From Vibrio agarivorans (GTDB lineage: Bacteria; Pseudomonadota; Gammaproteobacteria; Enterobacterales; Vibrionaceae): a stretch of DNA of 64,000 bases. Both the position numbers and the translations under genes were made by a program. Positions 63,729 through 64,000 of the stretch are shown here, in pieces (the first letter of the stretch is position 1; every line of letters starts with the position of its first letter). Location of the stretch: contig NZ_JAUFQF010000004.1 in assembly GCF_030409635.1 (NCBI RefSeq), positions 1,026,241 to 1,090,240 on the forward strand, given 5' to 3'. The notes beneath the pieces were generated by a model. That model was not told the origin of the DNA, did not search any database, and saw nothing but the letters and a program-made list of their open reading frames with translations.

Positions 63729-64000
63729 CCAACCGAACTCTCCCGTTCCATGGTTGGTGTGGTCTACACAGAATAATGAAGTAATTGCTAGTGGTGAGCT
63801 AGCGAATGCATCAGAACTAGAGACGCTACAGGGTTATGCTCAGCAGCGTAGCGTTATTTTATTGCTATCAGCCACCGATGTGGCATTGAATCGCGTAGAG
63901 ATACCAAAGGGCGCCAGTCGCCAATTTGAGTCAATGCTGCCATTTCTACTTGAAGATGAATTGGCGCAAGATGTCGATGACTTGCACTGTACCATTCTGA
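63697..64000 (+). CDS. gspL: Type II secretion protein GspL (5' part only)
   Basis: The GTG at 63697, preceded by GGAGG, starts an open frame to the window edge (about 101 residues). GspL is the actin-like cytoplasmic/inner-membrane partner that recruits GspE. The N-terminus reads [13 protein letters not shown], with [18 protein letters not shown] at the end, the family's typical early block. It starts within gspK. The membrane segment and the periplasmic part lie beyond the window. Confidence 0.93.
   Translation, partial: MSEFLTVRLTSQPNSPVPWLVWSTQNNEVIASGELANASELETLQGYAQQRSVILLLSATDVALNRVEIPKGASRQFESMLPFLLEDELAQDVDDLHCTIL

Overview
The window is a Vibrio chromosome segment, most likely chromosome I. 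The support is the housekeeping set (add, glnG-glnL, glnA, typA, dtd, pckA, hslO-hslR and a gspC-L type II secretion operon), close protein-level resemblance of these genes to vibrio families, and a complete lateral flagellar (laf) gene set. The species cannot be fixed from the sequence alone.

Bases 1-34015 hold one continuous lateral (swarming) flagellar locus. Reading left to right: an export/switch operon on the minus strand (fliMNPQR-flhBA, with flhA cut by the left edge); a long AT-rich divergent region; a plus-strand operon motY-lafK-fliEFGHIJ; a minus-strand block flgA, flgM, flgN; a plus-strand rod/hook operon flgBCDEFGHIJKL; two poorly characterised genes, lafW and lafZ; the flagellin gene lafA; and fliD-fliS-fliT-fliK-fliL-lafS-lafT-lafU. 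The set contains its own sigma-54 activator (LafK), sigma-28 (LafS), anti-sigma (FlgM) and H+-type stator (LafT/LafU). It has no flhF, flhG or fliO. Sigma-54 promoter matches lie upstream of flgB and of fliD. Each is preceded by a similar three-part CTTCC/CGGAA/CTTCC motif at enhancer distance, proposed here as the LafK binding site. No sigma-54 match was found in front of motY-lafK or fliM, which fits LafK sitting at the top of the hierarchy.

Bases 34016-45065 are conserved chromosomal genes. These are add, a dCache-GGDEF-EAL cyclic-di-GMP protein, glnG-glnL, a DUF4124 protein, glnA and typA. Nitrogen control is visible as 17-bp NtrC-type boxes upstream of glnL and glnA, plus a sigma-54 promoter for glnA.

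Bases 45066-54420 hold a P-loop ATPase, a heptanucleotide tandem array, a DUF2959 lipoprotein, the yihY-dtd-fabY group, an AsmA-like envelope protein, pckA and hslR-hslO. Bases 54533-64000 are the type II secretion operon gspCDEFGHIJK and the start of gspL.

Two families of short dispersed palindromic repeats run through the window. One is a REP-like unit with a GTAG-type foot, at three loci. The other is a CCCTCCCC/GGGGAGGG element at three positions, two of which form a 169-bp-period direct duplication that separates gspF from gspG.
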